64,000 nt of DNA from JBCCEJ01 sp039030335 (GTDB taxonomy: Bacteria > Pseudomonadota > Gammaproteobacteria > HK1). The translations under genes and the position numbers were made by a program. The stretch is from contig JBCCEJ010000007.1 in assembly GCA_039030335.1 (NCBI GenBank), positions 59,703 through 123,702 on the forward strand, given 5' to 3'. Below are positions 43,217 through 52,373 of the stretch, piece after piece; within the stretch, counting starts at the first letter, position 1; the number at the start of each line of letters is the position of its first letter. The notes beneath the pieces were generated by a model. It was not told the origin of the DNA. It ran no database searches and worked only from the letters and a program-made list of their open reading frames with translations.

Positions 43217-43972
43217 TCAACGGGTTGGCAAGGGTCCACCTACGGCCTGCAACGGCATCTGAGTTCCCGGGCTTGAGACCCAGACGGCGACAGCCAGTGA
43301 CTGCGCATTGGAGCGCGGCAGGCGGAAGTCGCTTGCCATCGACTGCTTGCCATCAGCCTCTTCGCGGAGCGCCCACCGGTACTGGCGCAGTACCACAAAG
43401 TCGTGATCGAGGCGTTTGCCCGCGTTCTCGCCGGCTTCCACGTCGGTGGAGAGACCCATGCCCAGAATTGCCATGTGCAGTTCGAGCGGGGCCGGTAGTT
43501 TGCGATGCGGGTCGAACACCGCCTCGATGCGCTCCCCATCGATCGCTGCCTGCAGACGGCCCGGCGCCGAGCGGCCCGAATCGCTGAGTACTGGCCGCCT
43601 GAACCAACCGCGCCACTCCCGTCCATCGACCACGAACCCTGGTGTGTACACGGAGTACACGTTGCCGAGCACGCGGTGGTTGCGCTGACGATCGGTATTC
43701 GCGGGTACGGCGAACCGGTCTGGCCAGCCGATGTAATCCCAGTAATCCACGTGGAACGCGACCGGAATGACGGTCTTCCAGAGCCTCGGGTCGGCTTTCA
43801 GGTCGCTCAACCATTCGTCCGCAGGCGGGCAGCTGTGGCAGCCCTCCGACGTGAACAGCTCGACCAGCGCGGCGGTACGCTCACCGCTGTCCAGGCGCAC
43901 CGGTTCGGCGCTGTTAACGCTTGCGGTTGCCAATGCGGTCAACAAAGTCAGTCCTCTCAAAATCGTCTGCAT
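43217..43972 (-). CDS. DUF1223 thioredoxin-like secreted protein
   Basis: A 251-residue protein with a signal peptide (LRGLTLLTALATASVNS) and the DUF1223 domain. LVELFTSEGCHSCPPADEWL carries a CHSC pair in a thioredoxin-like position, followed by VAFHVDYWDYIGWPD and YTPGFVVDGREWRGW. Members are periplasmic and of unknown function; the cysteine pair suggests disulfide or redox work. It is monocistronic. Confidence 0.85.
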   Translation of the reverse strand: MQTILRGLTLLTALATASVNSAEPVRLDSGERTAALVELFTSEGCHSCPPADEWLSDLKADPRLWKTVIPVAFHVDYWDYIGWPDRFAVPANTDRQRNHRVLGNVYSVYTPGFVVDGREWRGWFRRPVLSDSGRSAPGRLQAAIDGERIEAVFDPHRKLPAPLELHMAILGMGLSTDVEAGENAGKRLDHDFVVLRQYRWALREEADGKQSMASDFRLPRSNAQSLAVAVWVSSPGTQMPLQAVGGPLPTR

Positions 43973-44110
43973 GCTGCTGCCTCCTCCTTTCTGCCCGGCC
44001 GATCGCGGCAGCGGCCGGCGCGGCCCGACCTGTCTTCGAGCCTTAACTGTGGCGAGACCGGCGGCCGGCGCCGTTGGTTCCCCAGGGTTGCGGCCGCACC
44101 GGCCCGGTTC

Positions 44111-45157
44111 CTACGGCGCGTCGATCCGGAACTGGCGGCGGCAGTTGCCGGGTTGGTCGGCAGGGGCGGCGCGCGCCAGGAGCGCGCCGATGTCGCTGTC
44201 GGCGTTCAGCCTGGCCGGTAGGTTTATTTGCAACTCGACGAGCATTCCGTTGCGGCAGCGCAGCTTGAGCCGGTTCGCGGTATCCGGCCCGAACGCAGCA
44301 TTGAATGCACTCCTCAGGTCCCGGACGGTCACCCGCCGGCCCACCTGTCCGCGCAGGAATTGCGTGACAAACCGGGAAGCGTTGATTTGCCCGACGAGCG
44401 CAATCGATACCTCGTAGTAGCTTTCGGCCCCGCCGGCCCGGCACGTGCCGTGTTTCCAGTATTCGTGCCGCTGCAGACAACCGCGCGGTTGCGCGGCACT
44501 CGGCATGATGCGTTCGAGCGCCGCGCGCGTCGCTCCGGTGAGCTGTAAACGCGGATAGTCACAAAACGCGCGCTTGGAACGTACCGCACCGCAGAACCCG
44601 TAGTCCTTGCCGCACTGGCGGCGGTTTGGCCAAAGGCCGTGCAGCGCGAGATTCCCGGCCGTAAAACTGTCCGCATCGATGCCAGCACACTCCGGCGGTC
44701 CGTTGCGCTTGAGTTCGCAAAAGGCGGGCTGCCAGGTCAACGCCAGCACATGCGCATCAAAACGTTCGGGGGTGTTACAGATCGGGCGCGTCTGTTCCGG
44801 CGCAACTGGCGGTTCATTCGCACCCGCGGACCCAGCGGGGACGCGACTGCCGCAGCGCGCTTCGATCCAGCGGGGGATCTGGATGCCCGGCACCCGGACG
44901 CGATACCACTTCGCCGCGCGCAGGTTCGGCAACACTTCGATCACCGCGTATGACTGGCCTGATGCACTCATCACGTCGCCGGGATTGGTGCGGCGCGCCT
45001 TCGATTGAAACATCGCACAGCGACTGTTCGTCTCGAACGTCCCGTTCGCGGGAGCTGCGCTTGCCTCAAGCGGTGTAGCGAGGCACGTTGCCATCAGGAC
45101 CAGCAGGCCCGCGCGCCAGCCGGAGCCGCCCGGGCCGTAGCGCCGCGCAGCGTTCAT
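44111..45157 (-). CDS. Secreted ribonuclease T2-family protein with SH3-like domain
   Basis: A 348-residue secreted RNase T2 homologue. A signal peptide (~1-35) precedes an SH3-like segment (~45-102: MFQSKARR, QSYAVIEVLPNL, KWYRVRV, RWIEARCG), then the RNase T2 domain. Both active-site motifs are intact: NLALHGLWPN (His173) and HEYWKHGTC (His231, Glu232, Lys235, His236). It would cleave RNA in the periplasm or outside. The ATG at 45157 overlaps the amidase stop by 4 bases; the frame is open further up inside the amidase gene. Confidence 0.88.
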   Translation of the reverse strand: MNAARRYGPGGSGWRAGLLVLMATCLATPLEASAAPANGTFETNSRCAMFQSKARRTNPGDVMSASGQSYAVIEVLPNLRAAKWYRVRVPGIQIPRWIEARCGSRVPAGSAGANEPPVAPEQTRPICNTPERFDAHVLALTWQPAFCELKRNGPPECAGIDADSFTAGNLALHGLWPNRRQCGKDYGFCGAVRSKRAFCDYPRLQLTGATRAALERIMPSAAQPRGCLQRHEYWKHGTCRAGGAESYYEVSIALVGQINASRFVTQFLRGQVGRRVTVRDLRSAFNAAFGPDTANRLKLRCRNGMLVELQINLPARLNADSDIGALLARAAPADQPGNCRRQFRIDAP

Positions 45158-46629
45158 GCGCCGGCACTTTCCGCGTAGGCGGGCGGTGCGACGAATCCGC
45201 CCAGCAGTTCTTCGATGAGACCTGCGAAACGAATGCAGCGATGGTCGTGATACTGCGGACCTATGATCTGCACTCCGGCCGGCAGCCCGCTGGCTGTCAA
45301 CGGCAGCGGCGCGACCGTAGATGGCAGGTAAACATGGCCTGAGTAACCAGCCCAGAAGAGCGGCGTGGTAGTCGGCTGCGGCTGCCCGTTGACGTCCAGC
45401 ATCCGCTCCCAGCGTTCGCCCGATTGATTGTGCGGGAAGGCGACAGTAGTGGCCGCCGGGCAGAGCAGCAGGTCGTACGTTTCGAACCAGCGGGCCCACT
45501 CATGCCGCATCCGGTAGCGGGTTTCGTTCAGCGCCAGCCATTCGCGATGGCGCATCGTCGACGATCGGTACATACGCGCCGGGTAGTCGCTATCGCCGTG
45601 GTTCAGCGATGCGGCCATCTTCAGATGCTCTGCGAACTCCGCCTGCGCCATGTACTGCGAGGTCGCGGCCCGCAGAAGTCCGACGTATACGCGGTGCGAC
45701 TCGGCAGTATCGATGGCGGGTTTCGCATCGACCTCTACAGTGGCGCCGGCATTGCGCAATGCCTCTCCGAGCGTTTCCAGGGAGCGTTGAATACTGGCGT
45801 CAACCTCGGCCTGCGGATCGCTCAGGATCAGACCGACGCGGAAGTCGCTAAGCTTCCCGCGGGGTTCGGTCGGCAACCTGAGCTGCCAGCCGGCGCCATC
45901 GATGGCATCGGGACCCGCGATAGCGTCGAGCGTCACGCCGAGGTCGGCCGCGCTGCGGGCGAGCGGGCCGATCACGGCGATGTCCAGCAACGGCGTCGAT
46001 GTCCACGGCGGGACCCAGTGCCCGGTGGAATTGGCGATCCCGAACGTCGGTTTATGTCCGAATACGCCGCAGTAGTGGGCTGGATTGCGGATCGACGCAC
46101 CGATATCCGATCCGATCTCAAGGTAGCTCAAGCCAGCCGCCAGAGCGGCGGCGGAGCCGCCCGATGAGCCCCCCGGGGTGCGGGTCGGATCCCACGGATT
46201 GTTCGTCGTGCCGTAGACCGGGTTGAATGTTTGCCAGTCGGACAGCGCGACCGGCACATTGGTCTTGCCGAACACGACTGCGCCAGCGGCGCGCAGGCGT
46301 TGCACGGCCAGCGCGTCGGCGTCAGCCACGTTGTGTCGGTGCGTTTCATAGCCCCACGTGGTCGGCAAGCCGGTGACGTCGAAAGCTTCCTTGACGGTCA
46401 TCGGTACACCGTGCAACGGGCCGTCGGCGGTGCCGTCAGCGACCGCGCGATCCGCTGCGTCCGCTGCCTGGCGTGCGTTGTCGAGATCGAGTTGGACGAT
46501 CGCATTCAGGTCGGGGTTCAGACGCTCGTAGCGCTCGACGCAAAGCTCCAGGGCCTCGCGCGCACTACCCAGGCCGTCACGGATGTTGCGGGCAAGTTCG
46601 GTTGCGGATGTAAACGGCGACACGGACAT
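45154..46629 (-). CDS. Amidase (GatA/amidase-signature family)
   Basis: A 491-residue amidase-signature hydrolase. The Ser-cisSer-Lys triad is visible: Lys80 in MTVKEAFD, the GGSSGGSA loop near 153-160, and the nucleophile near Ser179 in SDIGASIRNPA (GAS replaces the usual GGS). It hydrolyses an amide to acid and ammonia. No signal peptide is present. GGAG precedes the ATG at 46629 by 10 bases; the frame is open to 46767. It is translationally coupled to the RNase T2 gene and divergent from an MFS gene. Confidence 0.88.
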   Translation of the reverse strand: MSVSPFTSATELARNIRDGLGSAREALELCVERYERLNPDLNAIVQLDLDNARQAADAADRAVADGTADGPLHGVPMTVKEAFDVTGLPTTWGYETHRHNVADADALAVQRLRAAGAVVFGKTNVPVALSDWQTFNPVYGTTNNPWDPTRTPGGSSGGSAAALAAGLSYLEIGSDIGASIRNPAHYCGVFGHKPTFGIANSTGHWVPPWTSTPLLDIAVIGPLARSAADLGVTLDAIAGPDAIDGAGWQLRLPTEPRGKLSDFRVGLILSDPQAEVDASIQRSLETLGEALRNAGATVEVDAKPAIDTAESHRVYVGLLRAATSQYMAQAEFAEHLKMAASLNHGDSDYPARMYRSSTMRHREWLALNETRYRMRHEWARWFETYDLLLCPAATTVAFPHNQSGERWERMLDVNGQPQPTTTPLFWAGYSGHVYLPSTVAPLPLTASGLPAGVQIIGPQYHDHRCIRFAGLIEELLGGFVAPPAYAESAGA

Positions 46630-46765
46630 CACGACAGGTCTCCGGGAGCTGGCGGGCGAGACAACGTACAATGCCGGGCTGAACTTGCCCATACCGGCGC
46701 TGACCCCGACAGGTTCACCGCCGCCCGCCGGTCCGGTCGCATGGCCGGCCCAACCTGGAAAATAC

Positions 46766-47989
46766 ATGAGCGAAGCAACTTCCGCGCCGTCTCGCGGACC
46801 GCTGTTTCTACTGGCCGGATGTCATGCGAGCCTGCACTGGGTGATGGCGACTTTCTACGTGCTGCTGCCGTTCATTCAGCAGTCGCTCGAGTTGACCTAC
46901 GCACAGGCTGGCTTGCTCGCCTCGGTGGTGCATTTCTCATCGTTCGCGTCGAACATCCCAAGCGGCGCCGTGGTGGATATGACGGGCAGGCGGGTCGCTT
47001 GCCAGCTGACATCCCTGCTGGCGGCGGCTGCAGCCATGTTTGTCATGGGCTTTTCTGCGAGCTTCTGGATGGTCGCTGCAATGACCGCCATCCTTGCGGC
47101 GATGAACACGCTCTGGCATCCGGCAGCCATCTCTTACCTTTCCGATCGCTATCGCGAGCAGCGCGGCACGGCACTTTCGTACCACACCGTCGGCGCGAGT
47201 ATTGGCGATGCACTGGCGCCGCTCGCCATCGGCGCCGTCGTCACCTGGCAGGGCTGGCAAGCGGCGACGTACACCGCGGCGAGCGCGCCGCTAGTCGCCG
47301 CGATCATCGTGTTGCTGATGTTGAATCCGGCACGGCGCACGAACATGGCGGACGCCGGCGGGGCTGCCACGGCGTTCATCGATTATCTGCGCAAACTACG
47401 CGGCATGCTCTCTTCGACGACGATCTGGGTGATCGGCACGCTGGCGGGTTTGCGCGGCACGGCGCAGGTCGGGATGCGCACGTTCGTGCCGCTGTACGTC
47501 GTCAATGAACTCGGCGCCAACGCTGTGTGGGTCGGCGCGATTCTGCTCGTGTTCCAGGGTTCCGGCGCGGTCATGACACCGATCGCGGGCTCGCTGTCGG
47601 ATCGCCTTGGCCGCGGGCCTGTGTTCATGACCGGTCTGGCGGTTGCCGCGGTGGCGATCGCGGCGATGCCGTCGGCCGGTAGTCTCTGGATCTACGCCGT
47701 GCTGGTGGGCATTGTCGGCGCGTCTCTGCTGGCGCTGCGTCCGGTCGTGCAGGGCTGGGCCCTGGACCAGACGCCACCCGAACTCGGCGGGTCCACCATC
47801 AGCCTGCTGTTCACCATGCAGGCCGCGTTCGGGATGGCCGTGCCGGTCGTCGGCGGGATCGTCGCCGACCAGCACGGGCTCGATACCACCTTCATGCTGA
47901 TGGCACTGATGGCGGGTGTCGCGAGCGCCGCGACATGGCTTGCCCACCTCTGGCTGAAGCGGCAGGACGCTGAAGCAGCATCCGCCTGA
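46766..47989 (+). CDS. MFS transporter
   Basis: A 407-residue major facilitator with about twelve membrane helices. The loop 2-3 motif reads GAVVDMTGRRVA and the second half has GSLSDRLGRGPVF, both variants of the MFS motif A. The ATG at 46766 is used because the transmembrane pattern begins immediately after it; the frame is open to 46583 over the divergent amidase gene. It lies 9 bases before the class V aminotransferase gene, and the two probably share a transcript. Substrate unknown. Confidence 0.88.
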   Translation: MSEATSAPSRGPLFLLAGCHASLHWVMATFYVLLPFIQQSLELTYAQAGLLASVVHFSSFASNIPSGAVVDMTGRRVACQLTSLLAAAAAMFVMGFSASFWMVAAMTAILAAMNTLWHPAAISYLSDRYREQRGTALSYHTVGASIGDALAPLAIGAVVTWQGWQAATYTAASAPLVAAIIVLLMLNPARRTNMADAGGAATAFIDYLRKLRGMLSSTTIWVIGTLAGLRGTAQVGMRTFVPLYVVNELGANAVWVGAILLVFQGSGAVMTPIAGSLSDRLGRGPVFMTGLAVAAVAIAAMPSAGSLWIYAVLVGIVGASLLALRPVVQGWALDQTPPELGGSTISLLFTMQAAFGMAVPVVGGIVADQHGLDTTFMLMALMAGVASAATWLAHLWLKRQDAEAASA

Positions 47990-47998
47990 GGCCGTGCC

Positions 47999-49192
47999 AT
48001 GAACCACCCCGGAACGGCCAGCGACAGCTGGACTCTCGACCCTGACGTCACCTTTCTGAACCACGGGTCCTTCGGCGCATGCCCGCGGTCGGTGCAGGAC
48101 GCGCAGCGGGAATTTCGCGCTGCGCTCGAGCGGGAGCCGGTCGACTTTCTGTTGCACGCGTATCCGGAGTTGCTCGACGCCGCGCGCGATGCGCTGGCGC
48201 GATTCGTCGGTACCGCTCCAGACACGCTTGCTTTCGTGCCAAACGCGACGACCGGAGTGAACACGGTACTGCGCTCGCTGCACTTCAATCCGAACGACGA
48301 GATCCTGGTGACGGACCAGGGCTACAACGCATGTACCAATGCCGCCCGCTATGTCGCGGCGCGGTTTCGCGCCAGGATCGTTACCGCGACGCTGCCCTGG
48401 CCAATCGCGTCCGACGACGAGATCGTCGCGTCCATCGTGGCTGCTGTGACGCCGCGTACCCGGCTCGCCATCATCGACCATGTGACCAGTCCGACGGCCG
48501 TCGTTCTGCCGGTCGCGGAAATCACCCGCGCGCTGCAGTCCGAGGGCGTGCAGGTGATCGTCGACGGCGCGCATGCGCCCGGCATGCTGGAATTGTCGTT
48601 GCCTGGCATCGGTGCCGACTACTACACCGGGAACTGCCACAAGTGGATGTGCGCCCCCAAAGGCGCTGCGTTCCTGCATGTCAGGGCTGACCGTCAGGAC
48701 GGCATCGTGCCGCTCACCATCAGTCATGGCTGGAACGTGCGTCGCGACGGGCGGAGCCTGTTTCACGACACCTTCGACTGGACCGGGACCTCCGATCCGA
48801 GTGCAGTACTGTCGGTACCCGCCGCGATAGCCGCGCTTGGCAGTTGGCTCGACGGCGGGGTTGGCGCGCTCAGGGCACGCAATCGCGATCTCGCAATTCA
48901 GGCGCGGGAGATCCTGCTCGAGGCTATACCGGACGTACCGGTTTGCGGGCCTGACCTGTTGGGTGCGATGGCGGCTGTCAGCCTGCCGGCCAGTCTCGCC
49001 AACACCTATCCCGGTGCGTATGCCTTCCATCGGCGGTTGCGTGCGGCGGGTTTCGAGGTGCCGGTACAGGCCGGGCCGCGCGATCGGCTGCTACTGCGCG
49101 TATCCGCGCAGATCTACAACGACGGGGCCCAATACCAGGCGTTGGCCGATGCCCTCCCAGACCTGATCGAGTCAGCCGCAAACGGCCGGTGA
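47999..49192 (+). CDS. Class V aminotransferase (isopenicillin N epimerase-like)
   Basis: A 397-residue PLP enzyme of the class V (NifS-like) fold. The N-terminus LDPDVTFLNHGSFGACPRSV and the cofactor segment FVPNATTGVNTVL are typical of the isopenicillin-N-epimerase-like branch. The PLP Asp is in VIVDGAHAPG, and the Schiff-base Lys is in GNCHKWMCAPKG. Such enzymes act as epimerases, lyases or desulfurases. It is 9 bases downstream of the MFS gene, so a compound imported by that transporter may be its substrate. Confidence 0.88.
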   Translation: MNHPGTASDSWTLDPDVTFLNHGSFGACPRSVQDAQREFRAALEREPVDFLLHAYPELLDAARDALARFVGTAPDTLAFVPNATTGVNTVLRSLHFNPNDEILVTDQGYNACTNAARYVAARFRARIVTATLPWPIASDDEIVASIVAAVTPRTRLAIIDHVTSPTAVVLPVAEITRALQSEGVQVIVDGAHAPGMLELSLPGIGADYYTGNCHKWMCAPKGAAFLHVRADRQDGIVPLTISHGWNVRRDGRSLFHDTFDWTGTSDPSAVLSVPAAIAALGSWLDGGVGALRARNRDLAIQAREILLEAIPDVPVCGPDLLGAMAAVSLPASLANTYPGAYAFHRRLRAAGFEVPVQAGPRDRLLLRVSAQIYNDGAQYQALADALPDLIESAANGR

Positions 49193-49204
49193 GCGCGTGG
49201 GGCG

Positions 49205-50986
49205 CTAGTGCGAATGCCGCGGGATCTTCTCGCGCACGTTTTGGTACTTCGATGCCAGTTCGATGATGCCGCCCGAATCGAGCTGCCCGACCGTGTCGCG
49301 ATAGATCTCCTGCCACGGCGTGTGATTGGGTAACTCTGGCGGCACGTACGCGGCCCTTCGACGCGCGATCTCGGCGTCGTCGAGCAGCATGTTGATGGAA
49401 CAGTCCTTCAGGTCGACGCGAATGGTGTCGCCCGTCTGCAGCAGCGCGAGTCCGCTGCCCGCAGCCGCCTCGGGCGCAGCGTTCAGGATCGAGGGGCTGC
49501 CCGAGGTGCCGCTCTGCCGGCCGTCACCGATCGTCGGTAGCTCGCCGATGCCGGCTTTGATCAGCTCATCGGGCGGCTGCATGTTGACGACTTCCGCGGA
49601 TCCCGGATAGCCGAGCGGACCGACGTAGCGGATCACGAGCACGCAGTTGGAGTCGATGTTCAAAGCCGGGTCGTTGATGCGCGCGTGGTAGTCCTCGGGG
49701 CCTTCGAACACGATAGCGCGCGCCTCGAATGCGTTCAGGTCGCCTTCTTTGCTCAAGTAGCGGGCGCGAAACTCCGGACTGATGACCGATGTCTTCATGA
49801 TCGCGGCGTCGAACAGGTTGCCGGACAGCACGACGAAGCCGGCGTCGCGCATCAGTGGTTCTTCGTAGTCGCGAATGACCTTGCGATCTGTGGCGTCACG
49901 TCCTTCGAGATTCTCGCCGACGGTCTTGCCGTTGACGGTCAAGGCGTCGAGATGCAGCCGCCCGGCCTTCTTCAGTTCGTTCATGACGGCCGGCACGCCG
50001 CCTGCTTCGTAATAGGCCTCGCCGAGGTACTCGCCAGCGGGCTGCAGGTTCACGAGCAGAGGTATGTCGTGCCCGAGGTTTTGCCAGTCCGACATATCCA
50101 CCTCGACACCGACGTGACGGGCGATCGCGTTGATGTGGATCGGGGCATTGGTCGAGCCGCCGATCGCCGAGTTCGTCGCGATCGCGTTCTCGAACGCTTC
50201 ACGCGTCAGGATCTTCGACGGCGTCAGGTCTTCCCAGACCATATCGACGATGCGTTTGCCGGTTTCGTAAGCGGCAGACGCGCGCTGCTTGTGCGGCGCC
50301 GGGATCGCCGCCGTGCCGGGCAATGCCATGCCGAGCGCTTCGGCGAGTGAGTTCATCGTCGTCGCCGTGCCCATCGTGTTGCAATGCCCCGGCGAGGGCG
50401 TTGCGTCGGCGATCATCTGCATGAATTCGTCGTCCGTGATCTCGCCGGTCGCATAGAGCTTGCGGGCTTCCCACACGAACGTGCCGGAGCCTGCCAGTCG
50501 CCCGCGCCAGTAGCCGTTCAGCATCGGCCCGCCATTCAGGGAAATCGATGGGATGTTGACCGTTGCGGCCGCCATCAGCAGCGCCGGGGTCGTCTTGTCG
50601 CAGCCGGTCGTCAGCACCACGCCGTCGATCGGATAGCCATAGAGGACTTCGACGAGGCTCAGATACTGCAGGTTGCGATCGACCGCAGCGGTCGGTCGTT
50701 TACCCGTTTCCTGAATTGGATGAACCGGGAACTCGATCGCAACGCCGCCGCTTTCGCGAATGCCTTCGCGTACTCGCTTGGCGAGTTCTACGTGTATACG
50801 GTTGCACGGCACCAGATCGCTGCCCGTCTGCGCGATACCGATGATCGGCTTGCCGGAGCGCAGCTCCGCGACGGTCAGTCCGTAGTTTGTATACCGCTCG
50901 ATGTGCAGCGCCGTGGCACCGGGATCGCCGGGGTCGTTGAACCAGTGACGGCTGCGCAGATCGGCGCTTGTCTTGCGTTCGCTCAC
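49205..50986 (-). CDS. IlvD/Edd-family sugar acid dehydratase
   Basis: A 593-residue Fe-S dehydratase. The three cluster cysteines are Cys61 (GSDLVPCNRIH), Cys129 (TTGCDKTTPA) and Cys202 (SPGHCNTMGTA). The layout, with GSGTFVWEARKLYATGEI and NSAIGGSTNAP, is closest to L-arabinonate- or galactonate-type dehydratases, not biosynthetic IlvD. It converts an aldonic acid to its 2-keto-3-deoxy acid. Its ATG overlaps the upstream MFS stop by 4 bases. Confidence 0.88.
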   Translation of the reverse strand: MSERKTSADLRSRHWFNDPGDPGATALHIERYTNYGLTVAELRSGKPIIGIAQTGSDLVPCNRIHVELAKRVREGIRESGGVAIEFPVHPIQETGKRPTAAVDRNLQYLSLVEVLYGYPIDGVVLTTGCDKTTPALLMAAATVNIPSISLNGGPMLNGYWRGRLAGSGTFVWEARKLYATGEITDDEFMQMIADATPSPGHCNTMGTATTMNSLAEALGMALPGTAAIPAPHKQRASAAYETGKRIVDMVWEDLTPSKILTREAFENAIATNSAIGGSTNAPIHINAIARHVGVEVDMSDWQNLGHDIPLLVNLQPAGEYLGEAYYEAGGVPAVMNELKKAGRLHLDALTVNGKTVGENLEGRDATDRKVIRDYEEPLMRDAGFVVLSGNLFDAAIMKTSVISPEFRARYLSKEGDLNAFEARAIVFEGPEDYHARINDPALNIDSNCVLVIRYVGPLGYPGSAEVVNMQPPDELIKAGIGELPTIGDGRQSGTSGSPSILNAAPEAAAGSGLALLQTGDTIRVDLKDCSINMLLDDAEIARRRAAYVPPELPNHTPWQEIYRDTVGQLDSGGIIELASKYQNVREKIPRHSH

Positions 50987-52188
50987 GATCCTCTAGTCTC
51001 CAGTTTGGGGCGATCGCGCAGCCACAGCGTGCTGGCGATAACCAGGTTCAGCAGGTTGAAGCCTACGCCCATCATAAACGCTGCGTCGTAGGAGCCGGTG
51101 CGAAAGAACAGCTCACCGGCCAGCCAGCCGCCGAGTGCCATTCCCAGCATCGTGAAGAACAGCGTTACGCCGATGCGCCAACCCGCCTGAGACGCAGCGA
51201 AGAAGCGCCGTACGATCAGCGTGTACGAGGGCACGATGCCGCCTTGCGACAGCCCGAACAGGGCCGACAGCACGTACATCATCACGAGGCCATCAGCGAA
51301 CAGGAAGCTCGCGACCATGATGCCCTGCAGCGCCGAGCCGAGAATGAGCGCGCTCAGTCCGCCGATACGGTCCGACAGCCAGCCCGACACGAGCCGGCTG
51401 ATGATGCCTCCGCCCAGCATCAAGGCCAGCATTTCCGCGCCCCGAGTGGCCGAATAGCCGAGGTCGGTCGCAAACGCGACGATGTGCACCTGGGGGACGG
51501 CCATCGCGGCGCAGCAGCCGATGCCGGCAAGGCACAGCAGGCATTGCAGCCCGGCTGGGCGCATGCCGAGCGGACGCTCGCCGCTCGGTTGGTTTGCAAC
51601 CGCGGCGTCGGCGGCAGCAGTGGGTGGCTTCGGATAGAGGACCAGCGCGAGCGGTACGATGCTCACCAGACAAAACCAGCTCATCAGGCTGTAGCTCTCG
51701 CGCCACCCGTAGAGGTCGAAGTAGTGCTGAGCGACCAGCGGCCAGATCGTGCCCGCTACGTAGCTGCCACTGATCACCACGCCTACGGCCGCGCCGCGGC
51801 GCGCGTCGAACCAGTGCGAGATGTCCGAGACCAGCGGCGCGAACATCGTTCCGGCGCCGAAGAACGCCAGCAGGAGACAGTGGTATGCCGCGTAGCCGAA
51901 CACGGTGTCGGCCTGGGAGGCGAGTCCGTAGCCCATCGTCATCGCGAAGCCACCCATCAACACGACTGGCATGACCCCTACCTTGTCGCTCAGGTAGCCC
52001 ATGGCAATACCGCCCAGACCGAACCCGAGCATCGTCGCCGAGTAAGGCATCGACGCGAGTCCGCGCGAAATCTCGAAATCGGACGCGATCAGCTTGAGCG
52101 CCACGATCGCGAAGTACATGACGCTGCCGCTGATGCTGATGAGTGCCAGCGCTACCAGTACACGGACGATCGGATAGACGTTGTTCAA
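50983..52188 (-). CDS. MFS transporter coupled to the sugar acid dehydratase
   Basis: A 401-residue major facilitator with twelve predicted membrane helices. The motif A region is GIAMGYLSDKVGVMPV, and the second half repeats it as SGWLSDRIGGLSAL. The layout resembles monocarboxylate or oxalate:formate-type permeases. It is the first gene of a two-gene operon with the dehydratase (4-base overlap), so it is likely to import the sugar acid. It is divergent from the Crp/Fnr gene, with a perfect palindrome in the 185-base gap. Confidence 0.87.
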   Translation of the reverse strand: MNNVYPIVRVLVALALISISGSVMYFAIVALKLIASDFEISRGLASMPYSATMLGFGLGGIAMGYLSDKVGVMPVVLMGGFAMTMGYGLASQADTVFGYAAYHCLLLAFFGAGTMFAPLVSDISHWFDARRGAAVGVVISGSYVAGTIWPLVAQHYFDLYGWRESYSLMSWFCLVSIVPLALVLYPKPPTAAADAAVANQPSGERPLGMRPAGLQCLLCLAGIGCCAAMAVPQVHIVAFATDLGYSATRGAEMLALMLGGGIISRLVSGWLSDRIGGLSALILGSALQGIMVASFLFADGLVMMYVLSALFGLSQGGIVPSYTLIVRRFFAASQAGWRIGVTLFFTMLGMALGGWLAGELFFRTGSYDAAFMMGVGFNLLNLVIASTLWLRDRPKLETRGS

Positions 52189-52282
52189 TGCAGGTAGGCC
52201 GCGATGCTCCCGGCAACCATGTTGTCAGCACCGCATCGTGGCGCCGGCGTGGGCAGTTTCGTCTCGAGCCGCGGCCGCAATG

Positions 52283-52299
52283 TCAACGCGTCGCGTTGA
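52283..52299. promoter_or_regulatory. Perfect 17-bp palindrome between divergent genes
   Basis: TCAACGCG-T-CGCGTTGA is an 8-bp perfect inverted repeat with a one-base centre, located between the MFS/dehydratase operon (starting 52188) and the Crp/Fnr gene (starting 52374). It does not resemble the Crp/Fnr TGTGA-N6-TCACA site. It is a strong candidate operator for one or both genes. Confidence 0.55.
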
Positions 52300-52373
52300 G
52301 CAAAACGCCGGCAAAAACTACACTGCTTGCGGTATGTGGCCATTGTCTCAACCCGTGTGCTAGGAGAAGGCCG

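Noticed and set aside
47396..49030. 544-codon minus-strand frame over the MFS and aminotransferase genes
   Set aside because: Shadow of two real genes; translation is His/Arg/Gln-rich without domains.
50968..52197. 409-codon plus-strand frame over the MFS transporter gene
   Set aside because: The minus-strand MFS protein has clear helices and motifs; this frame is Arg/His/Gln-rich.
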